From Rhodococcus triatomae BKS 15-14 (lineage in GTDB: Bacteria; Actinomycetota; Actinomycetes; Mycobacteriales; Mycobacteriaceae), in assembly GCA_000341795.1 (NCBI GenBank), contig AODO01000012.1:226375-290374 (forward strand): a DNA stretch of 64,000 nt. Reading direction: 5' to 3'. Shown in pieces: positions 35,489 to 47,721 of the stretch. Every line of letters begins with the position of its first letter. The stretch's first letter is position 1. Made by a program: the position numbers and the translations under genes. The notes beneath the pieces are model-generated. The model saw only the letters and a program-made list of their open reading frames with translations. It made no database searches and had not been told where the DNA came from.

Positions 35489-35786
35489 CACGACCGCCCC
35501 CGATGATGTCGGGGGCAGCAAGTGGAGTCCGACTCCCACCGTTGTTCCGTGAAGTATTTCGCAGGTCAACGGTTCCGGTCATCCGGGTTTCGAGCCCGCC
35601 GCCCCTGTCGGGGTGTGCGAGTACGTTCCGGATTCCCTTCTGGGGGAGTCGACGGAGTTCCGTCGTCTGATCGGTCGACATCGGACCCCGACTGGAGATC
35701 TTTCCAGCGGGGTTCTTTTGTTGGGGACATGGGCAGGCGGGCTGCCGGCGGTCAGGACGACCACGCCGCACTACCTAGGAGGCCCC
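35489..35786 (+). promoter_or_regulatory. Structured infC leader RNA with attenuator
   Basis: About 300 nt separate the probable start of transcription from infC. A 5' hairpin GCCCCCGA-TGATG-TCGGGGGC lies at 35496-35516. Near the middle, CCCC-ga-CTGGA (35686 on) pairs with TCCAG-c-GGGG (ending 35712), followed by the U-rich TTCTTTTG. That is an intrinsic terminator inside the leader, as expected for regulation by L20, IF3 or ribosome stalling. A GTG-initiated frame from 35613 stays open into infC, so part of the leader could also be translated. Confidence 0.55.
35686..35719 (+). terminator. Attenuator hairpin and T-run in the infC leader
   Basis: About 9-10 bp GC-rich stem closing on GATCT, followed by TTCTTTT at 35713-35719. 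It is one of the few U-tailed hairpins in this window. Confidence 0.55.
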
Positions 35787-36425
<639 letters not shown>

Positions 36426-36478
36426 CGAAGACCAGCTGGCAGTACGTAGCAGTACAAGTAACGGAAACTGAGGACTCC

Positions 36479-36673
36479 ATGCCCAAGAACAAGAGCCACA
36501 GCGGCACCTCGAAGCGATTCAAGGTGTCCGGCAGCGGCAAGATCCTGCGCCAGAAGGCCGGACGTCGCCACCTGCTCGAGCACAAGGCCACCAAGGTCAC
36601 CCGCCGCCTCGACGGCGTTGCCGTGGTCGACAAGGCCGACGTTCCCCGCGTCAAGCGCCTGCTCGGCATCTGA
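36479..36673 (+). CDS. rpmI: 50S ribosomal protein L35
   Basis: 64-residue very basic ribosomal protein with the family start [20 protein letters not shown] and the core RRHLLEHK. It lies 53 bp after infC and 62 bp before rplT in the standard IF3-L35-L20 order. A weak purine site (GAGGA) is 4-5 nt before the ATG. Codon use is biased to highly expressed codons. Confidence 0.97.
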   Translation: MPKNKSHSGTSKRFKVSGSGKILRQKAGRRHLLEHKATKVTRRLDGVAVVDKADVPRVKRLLGI

Positions 36674-36735
36674 TTCGACTTTCCACCACCTCTCGGGTGC
36701 GCCAGCCGCGTCCGACCGATTGACAGGATTTATCA

Positions 36736-39073
<2,338 letters not shown>

Positions 39074-39109
39074 GTGAACCAGCAGAGCGAACGAGAGAGC
39101 TGAGTAGAC

Positions 39110-41593
39110 GTGCGAGTAGCGCAATCGTGGCTGACCGAGATCCTGCAGCGGGCGACGCCGGGCTGGGAGGTGACACCCGAGGAGCTCGACGCCGGTTTCG
39201 TGCGGGTCGGTCTCGAGGTCGAGGAGGTCGATCCGCTGCCGACCGTGCCGGGACCGCTGGTCGTCGGCAGGGTCCTGCAGATCACCGAGCTCACCGAGTT
39301 CAAGAAGCCGATCCGCATGTGCCAGGTGGACGTCGGTGAGGAGCAGCCCCGCGGAATCGTGTGCGGTGCCCGGAATTTCGCCGAGGGTGATCTCGTCGTC
39401 GCGGCCCTGCCAGGTGCAGTGCTGCCCGGCGACTTCGTGATCGCGTCCCGCAAGACCTACGGACAGATCTCCGACGGCATGATCTGCTCGGTCGCCGAAC
39501 TCGGTGTCGGCAAGGACCACTCGGGAATCCTGGTGCTCGAGCCGGGTACCGCGGAGCCGGGTACCGACGCGAACGAGCTGCTCGGACTCGGGGACACGAT
39601 CATCGAACTGAACATCACACCCGACCGCGGTTACTGCTTCTCGGTGCGCGGGCTCACCCGTGAGCTCGCCAACGGATTCGACCTCGAGTACGTCGATCCG
39701 GCCGCCGGGGTGCCCTTCGAGGCGTCCGGGGAGGCCTGGCTCCTGGATGTGCAGCCCGAGTCCGGCTGCACCCGGTTCGCGCTTCGCCGGGTCACCGGAG
39801 TCGATCCGAGTGCCGTCACGCCGTGGTGGATGCAGCGCCGTCTGCTGCTGTCGGGCGTGCGCCCGATCTCGCCCGCGGTCGACGTGACGAACTACGTGAT
39901 GCTCGAACTCGGGCATCCGCTGCACGCGTTCGACGCGGCCAAGGTCTCCGGTGGCCTCGTGGTGCGCCGCGCCGCTGCCGGAGAGACTTTGACGACGCTC
40001 GACGAGTCCGAGCGCACCCTCGACCCCGAGGACGTCGTCATCTGCGACGACACGGGTGTCATCTCGCTCGCCGGCGTGATGGGCGGGGCCAGCACCGAGG
40101 TCGGCACGGGCACCACCGAGGTGCTGCTCGAGGCTGCGATCTGGAATCCGCTCGCGGTGTTCCGTACCTCGCGCCGGCACAAGCTGATCTCCGAGGCGTC
40201 CAAGCGGTACGAGCGCGTGGTCGATCCGGCGCTGTCCGCGGCGGCACTCGAGCGGGCGGCGGGGCTGCTCGCCGAGATCACCGGGGGTCACGTCGAGCCG
40301 GTACTGACGGACATCGGTTCCGTCGCGGCGCCCGCACCGATCTCGATGGATCTGGATCTGCCCAGCCGGGTCGCCGGGGTCACCTACCCGGACGGCACGG
40401 CGGCTCACCGCCTCACCCAGATCGGGTGCACCGTCGACGTCTCCGTCGACGACGGCATCGGACATCTCGTGGTCACCCCGCCGACGTGGCGTCCCGACCT
40501 GACACAGCCCGCCGATCTCGTCGAGGAGGTGCTGCGGCTCGAGGGGCTGGAGAAGATCCCGTCCGTGCTTCCCGCGGCGCCCGCCGGACGCGGACTCACA
40601 CGCGAGCAGCGTCGGCGTCGCGCGGTGGGCAAGGCCCTGGCGTTCGACGGGTACGCCGAGGTGCTCCCGACGGTCTTCCTTCCTGCGGCGGTCTTCGACG
40701 TGTGGGGCCTGGACGCGGACGATCCGCGGCGCGTCACCACTAGGGTGCTCAACCCGCTCGAGTCCGATCGCCCCGAACTGGCGACCACACTGCTGCCGGG
40801 TCTCCTGGAAATCCTGTCCCGCAACGTTTCCCGGGGTCAGCGCGACCTCTCGCTGTACGGACTGCAGCAGGTCGTGCAGCCCGGACCGGACACCAAGGCC
40901 GTGCAGGCGCTGCCGGTCGACCGCAGGCCGACCGATGCGCAGATCGCAGAGCTCGTGTCGTCGCTGCCGAAGCAGCCGCTGCACGTCGCCGCGGTTCTCA
41001 CCGGACTGCGTGAGCCGAGCGGCCCCTGGGGTCCGGGGCGTGCCGTCGAGGCCGCGGACGCGTTCGCCGCGGCCGACACGATCGCCGCTGCCGCGGGTGT
41101 CGCACTCGAGCGCCGCGCGGCCCAGTACCTTCCGTGGCATCCCGGTCGGTGCGCCGAACTGCTCGTCGACGGTGTCGTCGTCGGGCACGCAGGCGAGTTG
41201 CATCCGGCCGTCCTCGAACGCGCCGGTCTGCCGGCCCGAACCTGTGCCGTCGAGATGAACCTCGACGCGCTGCCCGTCTCGGAATCGCTGCCCGCGCCCC
41301 GGGTGTCGCCGTTCCCGGCGGTGCTGCAGGACGTCGCGGTGGTCGTCGAGGAGTCCGTGGCGGCGGCAGCGGTCGAGTCGGCCCTGCGCGGGGGTGCAGG
41401 CGAGCTGCTCGAGGACATCCGGTTGTTCGACGTGTTCACCGGGGAGCAGGTTGGCGCCGGGCGCAAGTCGCTCGCGTTCGCGCTGCGCTTCCGTGCGTCC
41501 GACCGCACGCTCACCGAGGACGAGGCGAGTGCCGCCCGCGACGCTGCGGTGGCGGCGGCAGGCGCCGCCGTCGGAGCGTCGCTGCGCGCCTGA
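39110..41593 (+). CDS. pheT: Phenylalanyl-tRNA synthetase beta subunit
   Basis: Partner subunit, 827 residues, with the full domain order: N-terminal EMAP-type tRNA-binding domain (about residues 40-155, [23 protein letters not shown]), B3/B4 editing domain in the middle, B5, a pseudo-catalytic domain and the C-terminal FDX-ACB anticodon-binding domain ending near residue 820. It starts with GTG at 39110 ([12 protein letters not shown]). The editing domain is expected to hydrolyse mischarged Tyr-tRNA-Phe. Confidence 0.97.
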   Translation: MRVAQSWLTEILQRATPGWEVTPEELDAGFVRVGLEVEEVDPLPTVPGPLVVGRVLQITELTEFKKPIRMCQVDVGEEQPRGIVCGARNFAEGDLVVAALPGAVLPGDFVIASRKTYGQISDGMICSVAELGVGKDHSGILVLEPGTAEPGTDANELLGLGDTIIELNITPDRGYCFSVRGLTRELANGFDLEYVDPAAGVPFEASGEAWLLDVQPESGCTRFALRRVTGVDPSAVTPWWMQRRLLLSGVRPISPAVDVTNYVMLELGHPLHAFDAAKVSGGLVVRRAAAGETLTTLDESERTLDPEDVVICDDTGVISLAGVMGGASTEVGTGTTEVLLEAAIWNPLAVFRTSRRHKLISEASKRYERVVDPALSAAALERAAGLLAEITGGHVEPVLTDIGSVAAPAPISMDLDLPSRVAGVTYPDGTAAHRLTQIGCTVDVSVDDGIGHLVVTPPTWRPDLTQPADLVEEVLRLEGLEKIPSVLPAAPAGRGLTREQRRRRAVGKALAFDGYAEVLPTVFLPAAVFDVWGLDADDPRRVTTRVLNPLESDRPELATTLLPGLLEILSRNVSRGQRDLSLYGLQQVVQPGPDTKAVQALPVDRRPTDAQIAELVSSLPKQPLHVAAVLTGLREPSGPWGPGRAVEAADAFAAADTIAAAAGVALERRAAQYLPWHPGRCAELLVDGVVVGHAGELHPAVLERAGLPARTCAVEMNLDALPVSESLPAPRVSPFPAVLQDVAVVVEESVAAAAVESALRGGAGELLEDIRLFDVFTGEQVGAGRKSLAFALRFRASDRTLTEDEASAARDAAVAAAGAAVGASLRA

Positions 41594-41607
41594 CGGATCC
41601 ACGACAC

Positions 41608-41641
41608 GAGGGCCGCTCCATCGTCGGATGGGGCGGACCTC
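41608..41641. terminator. pheST terminator hairpin
   Basis: 15-bp stem with two G-T wobbles (41608-41622 with 41627-41641) around GTCG, 15 nt after the pheT stop. Confidence 0.65.
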
Positions 41642-41685
41642 GCCGTTCGAGTGCCGGACGGTGGCCGAGTCGTCGGGGATCGGAC

Positions 41686-41691
41686 TAGCCT
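41686..41691 (+). promoter_or_regulatory. -10 hexamer before the 151-residue hypothetical gene
   Basis: TAGCCT, 28 nt before GTG 41720; GAGGTG serves as ribosome site. Confidence 0.4.
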
Positions 41692-41719
41692 TGAGCCACC
41701 GACCGAGTGAGGTGCCGCT

Positions 41720-42175
41720 GTGACCGATACCCAGGCCATCGTCGACGCGATGGGCGCACTGTCCGACGACGAACTTCGTGCGGTCGTCGCCGCGGCGACC
41801 ACGGGCCGTCCGGACCTGACCGCGCTGCGAGCGGCCGCGTTGCAGATCGGAATCGTGCCCGGGCCCGCACCGGCCGTTCCGGCACCGGCGGTGCCCCCAC
41901 CGGCCGAGATTCTCGACGCCCACGTGGTCGAAGAACCGGGAGTCGTCGCGGCGCCGGGAGTCTCCGAATCGGTGACCGGATGGACCGACGCCGGGGTCCC
42001 GACCTTCGACGCGGTCCGGGAACGCATCGAGACCCGCGCCGGCACCGCCGACGGCGCCTCCGAACTCGATGCGGCGACCGCGACCGGCCGCAGTGTCGAG
42101 GAACAGTTCGCGGCCAGGGAGAAGGCCGCCCAGGAGAGGCTCGCCGAGATCAGAAAGTCACTGCGTCGCGACTGA
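41720..42175 (+). CDS. Hypothetical Ala/Pro-rich protein
   Basis: 151-residue acidic protein without recognised domain. An N-terminal helical segment (about residues 5-50, DAMGALSDDELRAVVAAATT) is followed by a Pro/Ala/Val-rich linker and a charged helical C-terminus (VEEQFAAREKAAQERLAEIRKSL) that may form a coiled coil. No signal peptide or membrane segment. It has its own promoter-like hexamer and GAGGTG ribosome site. It precedes a tiny membrane protein gene that may have its own TAGGGT promoter at 42184-42189. Confidence 0.6.
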   Translation: MTDTQAIVDAMGALSDDELRAVVAAATTGRPDLTALRAAALQIGIVPGPAPAVPAPAVPPPAEILDAHVVEEPGVVAAPGVSESVTGWTDAGVPTFDAVRERIETRAGTADGASELDAATATGRSVEEQFAAREKAAQERLAEIRKSLRRD

Positions 42176-42239
42176 AGCGGGCTTAGGGTCTGCGTATCGG
42201 CATTCGTACCGAGCGCCGTCGACGCGGAAGGATTCGCAC

Positions 42240-42413
42240 ATGGAGGACATCGGAGTCGCATTCGGCTACATCGTCGTGATCGCGACCATCGTCGTGGTGA
42301 CCGTCGGAGTACTGATGATGTTCGCGATCTCGATCAAGCAGGACTTCCTGCAGCGCAAGCCCAAGGTTGTCGTGTCGAAGGACGTGACCGCACGCGGCGA
42401 GCGCGCGGCCTGA
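42240..42413 (+). CDS. Small single-pass membrane protein
   Basis: 57-residue protein: a short acidic N-terminus, one long hydrophobic helix (about residues 7-30, FGYIVVIATIVVVTVGVLMMFA) and a basic cytoplasmic tail. By the positive-inside rule the N-terminus is outside. The ATG at 42240 has GGAAGGA 9-10 nt upstream. Function unknown; size and shape are those of regulatory or scaffolding microproteins. A strong terminator follows directly. Confidence 0.65.
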   Translation: MEDIGVAFGYIVVIATIVVVTVGVLMMFAISIKQDFLQRKPKVVVSKDVTARGERAA

Positions 42414-42420
42414 CCGTCTC

Positions 42421-42470
42421 GGGTCCCCGATGTCGGGTCACGTCGTGACGACACCCGACATCGGGGACCC
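42421..42470. terminator. Bidirectional terminator hairpin
   Basis: Perfect 18-bp stem (42421-42438 with 42453-42470) with a 14-nt loop, between the small membrane protein gene and the converging acyl-CoA dehydrogenase gene. Confidence 0.8.
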
Positions 42471-42476
42471 CTCGTG

Positions 42477-44141
42477 TCAGTGGCGGTCGAGAATCGCGCC
42501 GAAGTCCGTTCCCGCGGGAAGCGAGCCGTACTCGAGGTCTCGGTCGGGCCCGAGCCGGGCGACGAGGAACGCGTCCGCGACGGCTGTCGGCGAGTCCCGC
42601 ACCAGCAGCGAGGCCTGCAGTCCCAGTGCCATGGACGCCGCGACCGACCGTGCTCGCAGCTGCGCGCTGCCCTGATCGAGGGTCGCGAGTTCGGTCAGTG
42701 CGGTACGCATCCGGTCGTGGTGTGCGTCGAACAGCGCGGAGGCGCCACGAGCCTTCGCGAGTTCGGCGTCGAACGCCTGCACCGATTCCGGTTCGCGGGT
42801 CATCGCGCGCAGCACGTCGAGGGCGATGACGTTGCCCGAACCCTCCCAGACCGCCATGACCGGCTGCTCGCGGTATCGGCGGGCGAGGGGGAACGCCTCG
42901 GTGTAGCCGTTGCCGCCGAGACATTCGAGCGCCTCGTACGCGTGGTGCGGTCCGCGCTTGCAGATCCAGTACTTGGCGACCGCGGTCGCGAGCCTGCGAA
43001 ACGCCTTCTCGGTGTCGTCGGCGTCGTCGTCGTGCGCCCGGGCCAGGCGCAGGGACGTGACGGTGGCGGCTTCCGATTCGAGCGCGAGGTCGGCGGCGAC
43101 GGCGGTCATCGCGGGCTGATCGATCAGGGTCGCGCCGAACGCGGCCCGGTGGCGGACGTGCCACAGTGCCTCGGCGACCGACTGTCGCATGCCCGCGGTC
43201 GACCCGTACACACAGTCGAGACGGGTGCGCGCGACCATCTCGATGATGGTGCGCACGCCGCGTCCGGGTTCACCGACGAGATGTCCGACGGTACCGTCGA
43301 GCTCGATCTCCGAGGAGGCGTTGGACTTGTTGCCGAGCTTGTCCTTGAGGCGCTGGATCCGGAACACGTTCCGGGTGCCGTCTTCGAGGACGCGCGGCAC
43401 GAGGAAGCAGGACAACGCCTCGGACCCACCGTGTTCGGTCTGGGCCAGGATCAGGAATCCGTCCGACATCGGCGCCGAGCAGAACCACTTGTGGCCGGTG
43501 AGCGACCAGGTTCCGTCCGAGTTCGGCACGGCGCGGGTGGTGTTGGCGCGGACGTCCGAACCACCCTGCTTCTCGGTCATCGCCATCCCGAGCAGGACTC
43601 CGGGCTTCTCGCCGGGGGCGACGAGGGTGCCGTCGTATCCGCGGCCGTACAGGCGTGGCAGCCACAGCGCCGCGAGCTCGGGGGACAGTTCGATCGCCGG
43701 GACGGCGGAGTGCGTCATCGAGATCGGGCAGGCGTGCCCGGGTTCGACCTGCGCGAAGAGCATGAACGACGCGGCGCGCGCGACATTCGCGCCCGGCTTG
43801 GGAGCGGCCCACGCGGAGGTGTGTGCTCCGTGCTCGACGGCGGCTCCGATGATGCGGTGGTACGCGGGATGGAACTCGACCTCGTCGATCCGGTTGCCGT
43901 AGCGGTCGTGGGAGTGGAACACGGGTGTGATCGTGTTGGCGAGTTCGGCGTCGTGCTGGAACGACCGCGTCCCGACGAGTGCGCCGATGTCGCTCAGTTC
44001 CGCTGTGGCCCACTCGGAGTCGTACCGACCGACACCCTCGACGAGGGGAATGTTGGTGGTGAACTCGTTGACGTCGACCCGGGGAGGCGCCTGGTTGAAC
44101 ACCTCGTGTGTGCGGAATCCGGACTGTGCGGTTGCGGTCAT
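42477..44141 (-). CDS. AidB-like acyl-CoA dehydrogenase family protein
   Basis: Flavoprotein of 554 residues, close to the ~540 of E. coli AidB rather than ~390 of classical acyl-CoA dehydrogenases. The FAD-binding segment reads GMAMTEKQGGSDVRANTT, and a C-terminal extension follows the region ALECLGGNGYTEAFPLARRYRE that supplies the catalytic glutamate area. AidB-type proteins may protect DNA from alkylation; others act on branched acyl-CoA. The ATG at 44141 overlaps the TetR gene's stop, so regulator and enzyme share an operon, opposite an acyl-CoA ligase. Confidence 0.88.
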   Translation of the reverse strand: MTATAQSGFRTHEVFNQAPPRVDVNEFTTNIPLVEGVGRYDSEWATAELSDIGALVGTRSFQHDAELANTITPVFHSHDRYGNRIDEVEFHPAYHRIIGAAVEHGAHTSAWAAPKPGANVARAASFMLFAQVEPGHACPISMTHSAVPAIELSPELAALWLPRLYGRGYDGTLVAPGEKPGVLLGMAMTEKQGGSDVRANTTRAVPNSDGTWSLTGHKWFCSAPMSDGFLILAQTEHGGSEALSCFLVPRVLEDGTRNVFRIQRLKDKLGNKSNASSEIELDGTVGHLVGEPGRGVRTIIEMVARTRLDCVYGSTAGMRQSVAEALWHVRHRAAFGATLIDQPAMTAVAADLALESEAATVTSLRLARAHDDDADDTEKAFRRLATAVAKYWICKRGPHHAYEALECLGGNGYTEAFPLARRYREQPVMAVWEGSGNVIALDVLRAMTREPESVQAFDAELAKARGASALFDAHHDRMRTALTELATLDQGSAQLRARSVAASMALGLQASLLVRDSPTAVADAFLVARLGPDRDLEYGSLPAGTDFGAILDRH

Positions 44142-44815
44142 GAGTCGGGTCCTTCGGCTGGTGAGGGGTGGAGCGGGGCTGCGGTCGAACGGGGTTCGGG
44201 GTCGACGTGACCGACGCCGTGGAGGCAGAAGCGGAGGATGGCCTCGACGGTGTCGGCGTCGTCGGCATCGGTCGTGACGGCGTGGGTCGGGGAGAGGCGG
44301 CCGGTGAGGGCTTCGCTGATCGCGCCGATCAGTGCGGTGGCCGTGACCTTGAGGTGCTGGTGGGGGAACTCGCCCGATTCCATCCCGTCGCGGAGGATCT
44401 CGGTGGTGAGGGCGTGATATTCGGCGCGGTACGCCAGGCGTTCGGCGTCGATCCGGGGATCCACGGGTTCGAACAGAAGTGACCAGGCGAGTTGCCTGCC
44501 GCGGATGGCGCGCTGCGCGAAGGTCTCGACGAGCGCGCGTAGCCGGTTGGCGCCACCCTCGGCGGCGGAGACGGCGGTGCGCACGGCGACGAGCTCCTGG
44601 TCGGCGCCCCTCCGGAACACGGAGGCCAGCAGGTCGGTGTTGCCGTCGAAATGTGAGTACACCGAGCCGACGCTGACCTGGCAGCGCTCTGCGATCGCCT
44701 TGACGGTCGCCGCGCCGAATCCGCCCTCGGCAACCAGGACGGTTGCTTCGGTGAGGAGGGCTGATCGGCGCTGTTCCTTCGCTGCGCGCGTCTTCTCGGT
44801 CGGCCGATAGGCCAC
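44138..44815 (-). CDS. TetR family transcriptional regulator
   Basis: 225-residue repressor. The N-terminal helix-turn-helix (about residues 15-60) contains ATVKAIAERCQVSVGSVYSHFDG; the rest is a helical ligand-binding domain. GTG 44815 follows GGAAGG. It is the first gene of the operon with the AidB-like dehydrogenase and divergent to an acyl-CoA ligase. A 14-bp perfect palindrome lies 26 bp upstream of its start. The ligand is probably an acyl-CoA or fatty acid, judged only from its targets. Confidence 0.87.
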   Translation of the reverse strand: MAYRPTEKTRAAKEQRRSALLTEATVLVAEGGFGAATVKAIAERCQVSVGSVYSHFDGNTDLLASVFRRGADQELVAVRTAVSAAEGGANRLRALVETFAQRAIRGRQLAWSLLFEPVDPRIDAERLAYRAEYHALTTEILRDGMESGEFPHQHLKVTATALIGAISEALTGRLSPTHAVTTDADDADTVEAILRFCLHGVGHVDPEPRSTAAPLHPSPAEGPDS

Positions 44816-44840
44816 GTGGTCGTCACCTTCCCCAATATTA

Positions 44841-44854
44841 TGAATCGTGATTCA
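44841..44854. promoter_or_regulatory. Palindromic TetR operator candidate
   Basis: TGAATCGTGATTCA is a 14-bp palindrome in the short divergent region between the TetR gene and the acyl-CoA ligase gene. Confidence 0.6.
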
Positions 44855-44934
44855 ATCCTTCGGAACCGAACTGTAGAACGATTCCGGCGCCGCGGCAACG
44901 TCCGCCGGCATCGCGCCGAGCACGAGGAGAATTG

Positions 44935-46464
44935 ATGAACCTGACCACGATGCTGGAAAGCACGGCGCGCAAGTATCCGGACAAGGACGCGATCGTCCAC
45001 GGGGACGAGCGGATCACCTACGCGGAACTGCTCTCCGCGTCGAAGCGTGCGGCTGCTGTTCTCCGCGCACGAGGTGTCGAACCCGGCGACCGGGTCGCCG
45101 TGATGACCTACAACACCCCCGGGTTCGCCGTCGCAGCCTTCGGCGCCTGGCGGGCGGGTGCAGCCCTGGTCCCCGTCAACCACAAGCTCGCGCCGCCGGA
45201 GGTCGAGTACACCCTCGGGCACTGTGGTGCGCGGGTCGGTGTGGTGTCGGCCGATCTGCGCGGAAACGCGGAAAGCGGCGCCCCGCAGGTGGACTGGCTG
45301 ATCACGGAGCACGGCGATGCGCCGGACGCCCACGCCGGGCGCGACTTCGACGCCCTGGTGGCCGACGCAGACGAGTGGGACGGTGTCGAGGTCGACGAGA
45401 CCGACATCGCGCAGGTGCTCTACACCTCTGGCACGACCAGCGCCCCCAAGGGCTGCCTGCACACCCACCGCTCGATCACCACCGTCGCGCCCTACATCTC
45501 CACGACGCTCGGCCTCGACCGCGACGAGCGGGTGCTCATCGCGATGCCGATCTGGCATGCGGCGCCACTGAATGTCTGGTTCGTGCCGACCATGTTCCTG
45601 GGCGGGACCGTCGTGCTCATGCGGGAGTACCACCCGATCGAGTTCCTGAGGATCGTGGAGGCCGAGCGGATCACCGCGTTCTTCGGGGCGCCGATCGCGT
45701 ATCTGGCCCCGCTGCAGGCCGCGAAAGCGGCCGGGCTCGACCTCTCGAGTTTCGATCTGTCGACAGTCCGACGCTGGACCTACGGCGGGGCGCCGATCGG
45801 CGCCGAGGTGGCGCGAGCGCTGCAGCAGGCGTACCGCTCCGAGGACTTCTACCAGGTGTACGGCATGAGCGAGATGGGCCCGACCGGCACCGCGCTGTAC
45901 CCGCACGAGCAGATCGACAAGGCCGGCTCGATCGGGCGGGGCGGGATGCCCGGCGTCGATCTGCGCGTCGTCCGGGCGGACGGTTCGGACGCCGCTCCCG
46001 GTGAGACCGGTGAGATCTGGCTCGCAGGCGACACCAGAATGGTGGGCTACCTGGACAATCCGGATGCGACGTCGGAGGCGTTCGAGGGTCGCTGGTACCG
46101 CACGGGAGACGTCGCCCGGCTCGACGACGACGGATACATCTACATCGTCGACCGTACGAAGGACGTCATCATCACGGGCGGCGAGAACGTGTACTCGCAA
46201 GAGGTGGAGGAGGCGATCCGGCCCCGTGCCGATGTACTCGACGTCGCGGTGATCGGACGACCCCATCCGGAGTGGGGCGAGACGGTCGTCGCCGTTGTGG
46301 TTCCGGTGACGGGAGCGTCGGTCGAACTCGAGGACCTGCGCGACTACCTCTCGGACAAACTGGCGCGCTACAAGATCCCGCGCGAGGTGGTGCTCGTGGA
46401 CGAGATGCCGCGCAATCCCTCGGGCAAGCTGACCAAGCACGTCCTGCGGGAGGCGGTGCTGTAG
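44935..46464 (+). CDS. Acyl-CoA ligase (long-chain fatty acid-CoA ligase type)
   Basis: AMP-forming ligase that activates a carboxylic acid to its CoA ester; 509 residues, full length for the ANL superfamily. P-loop YTSGTTSAPKG is canonical, followed by YGMSEMGPTG, the hinge/ribose motif YRTGDVARLDDDGYIYIVDR and the catalytic lysine in NPSGKLTK. ATG 44935 follows GAGGAG; TTG 44932 directly before it is less likely. It is divergent to the TetR-AidB pair, with a shared operator. Chain length of the substrate is unknown. Confidence 0.92.
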   Translation: MNLTTMLESTARKYPDKDAIVHGDERITYAELLSASKRAAAVLRARGVEPGDRVAVMTYNTPGFAVAAFGAWRAGAALVPVNHKLAPPEVEYTLGHCGARVGVVSADLRGNAESGAPQVDWLITEHGDAPDAHAGRDFDALVADADEWDGVEVDETDIAQVLYTSGTTSAPKGCLHTHRSITTVAPYISTTLGLDRDERVLIAMPIWHAAPLNVWFVPTMFLGGTVVLMREYHPIEFLRIVEAERITAFFGAPIAYLAPLQAAKAAGLDLSSFDLSTVRRWTYGGAPIGAEVARALQQAYRSEDFYQVYGMSEMGPTGTALYPHEQIDKAGSIGRGGMPGVDLRVVRADGSDAAPGETGEIWLAGDTRMVGYLDNPDATSEAFEGRWYRTGDVARLDDDGYIYIVDRTKDVIITGGENVYSQEVEEAIRPRADVLDVAVIGRPHPEWGETVVAVVVPVTGASVELEDLRDYLSDKLARYKIPREVVLVDEMPRNPSGKLTKHVLREAVL

Positions 46465-46527
46465 GACCGCCGGGCGAATGTTCGACCGGGCCGCGGGCGC
46501 CCCGCCGTCGGTCGGGTGGTGGGAAGC

Positions 46528-46561
46528 GCGCCGCCGGGACACGTGACCGTCCCGGCGGCGC
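46528..46561. terminator. Bidirectional terminator hairpin
   Basis: Perfect 13-bp GC-only-type stem (46528-46540 with 46549-46561) and an 8-nt loop between convergent genes. Confidence 0.7.
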
Positions 46562-46569
46562 GGCCGTGC

Positions 46570-47721
46570 CTACACCGCTGCCGGTTCGCCGGAGGCGGCG
46601 GTGGATGCCGAGTCCGGTGCGGGCCGCGGAACGGTGAACGTCGCGGCGACGCTGAGGATCGCGACAGCGAAACAGCCGGCCGTGTACCAGAGGCTGCCGA
46701 CGGGGTCGCCGCCCACGGTGACACCGTCGACCGCGTCGAACCAGTCGGGGAGCGCGGTCGCCCACAGCAGGGCGAACACCGCGAGATAAGCGATGGCGTA
46801 CCAGCGGACGAAGTCGTTCGAGTACGGCGGGATCGTCGACGTGCCGGACCGCATCCGGGACCATTGTGTGGCCATGGCCCAGATCGCAACGGCGGAGAGC
46901 GCCACCAGTTCGGCCGCGTACAGGACCCCGCGGACGGTGTCGCTGCCCGCGCCGAACACCGTTGCGGGCAGGGGCAGGACGAACACCCCGACGGACGCGC
47001 TCAGGCCGATGACCACGGTGCGCCACAGCAGTTGCAGGCCGGAGAAGTGCCTGCCCGCGTCGACGTGCCTGCCGACGAAGAACTGTGCGCACAGCGCCAG
47101 CGACATCGGCCACAGCGCCGCGAAGACGACGACGCTCGGCAGGGGCACGGAGTCGAAGAACGGCAGGTTGACCTTGTTGTCGAGAGTCCACTCCCACCAA
47201 CGCAGCTGCGGACCGAGGTGGTCGAAGATCTCGTAGAACGCGTGATGCACGAACCCGACCGACGCCGCTCCCACGATCACCCCGTACCGCTTGAACACGC
47301 CGAGCATCCGCACGATCTCGAACGCGATGGTGGCCATGAACGGATAGATCGCGACGATGTAGAGCGGAAGCCTGCCCCACAGGAACTCGACGCTGAACAG
47401 GTTGTGCGCGAACATCGTGCCCAGGTACTCCTCGGTGCCGAAGGCGTCGGGGAAGTAGATCGGCGGCTCGATCACGAAGAGGAATGCGGTCGCGCCGAAC
47501 CACACCACCAGATTGGTGGGGTCACCGTGCCGGCGGAGTCGCAGGATCGCGTAGACGAGGGCGAGAACCGCGCCGAGGACGATGGTGAACTCGAGAACGG
47601 GAAGCGTCCAGTTCTCGAGGGCGGTCGGGCTCCGGAACTCGACGGGCCCGCCCGCCTCGGCGCAGGTGAAGCCGAGGCGGGTGGCGAGGTCCTCGAATGT
47701 CGGCGTGCAGAGGTCCGCCAT
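46570..47721 (-). CDS. Polytopic membrane protein of unknown function
   Basis: 383 residues with about nine hydrophobic helices and no known domain that I can name. A first region of ~45 residues before the first helix contains two cysteines. Charged motifs between helices include YFPDAFGTEEYLG and HHAFYEIFDHLGPQLRWWEW, rich in Glu/His/Trp, which could bind metal or lipid. ATG 47721 overlaps the stop of the PF10118 gene (TGATG), so both are translated together. A joint role in lipid or steroid metabolism is speculative. Confidence 0.75.
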   Translation of the reverse strand: MADLCTPTFEDLATRLGFTCAEAGGPVEFRSPTALENWTLPVLEFTIVLGAVLALVYAILRLRRHGDPTNLVVWFGATAFLFVIEPPIYFPDAFGTEEYLGTMFAHNLFSVEFLWGRLPLYIVAIYPFMATIAFEIVRMLGVFKRYGVIVGAASVGFVHHAFYEIFDHLGPQLRWWEWTLDNKVNLPFFDSVPLPSVVVFAALWPMSLALCAQFFVGRHVDAGRHFSGLQLLWRTVVIGLSASVGVFVLPLPATVFGAGSDTVRGVLYAAELVALSAVAIWAMATQWSRMRSGTSTIPPYSNDFVRWYAIAYLAVFALLWATALPDWFDAVDGVTVGGDPVGSLWYTAGCFAVAILSVAATFTVPRPAPDSASTAASGEPAAV

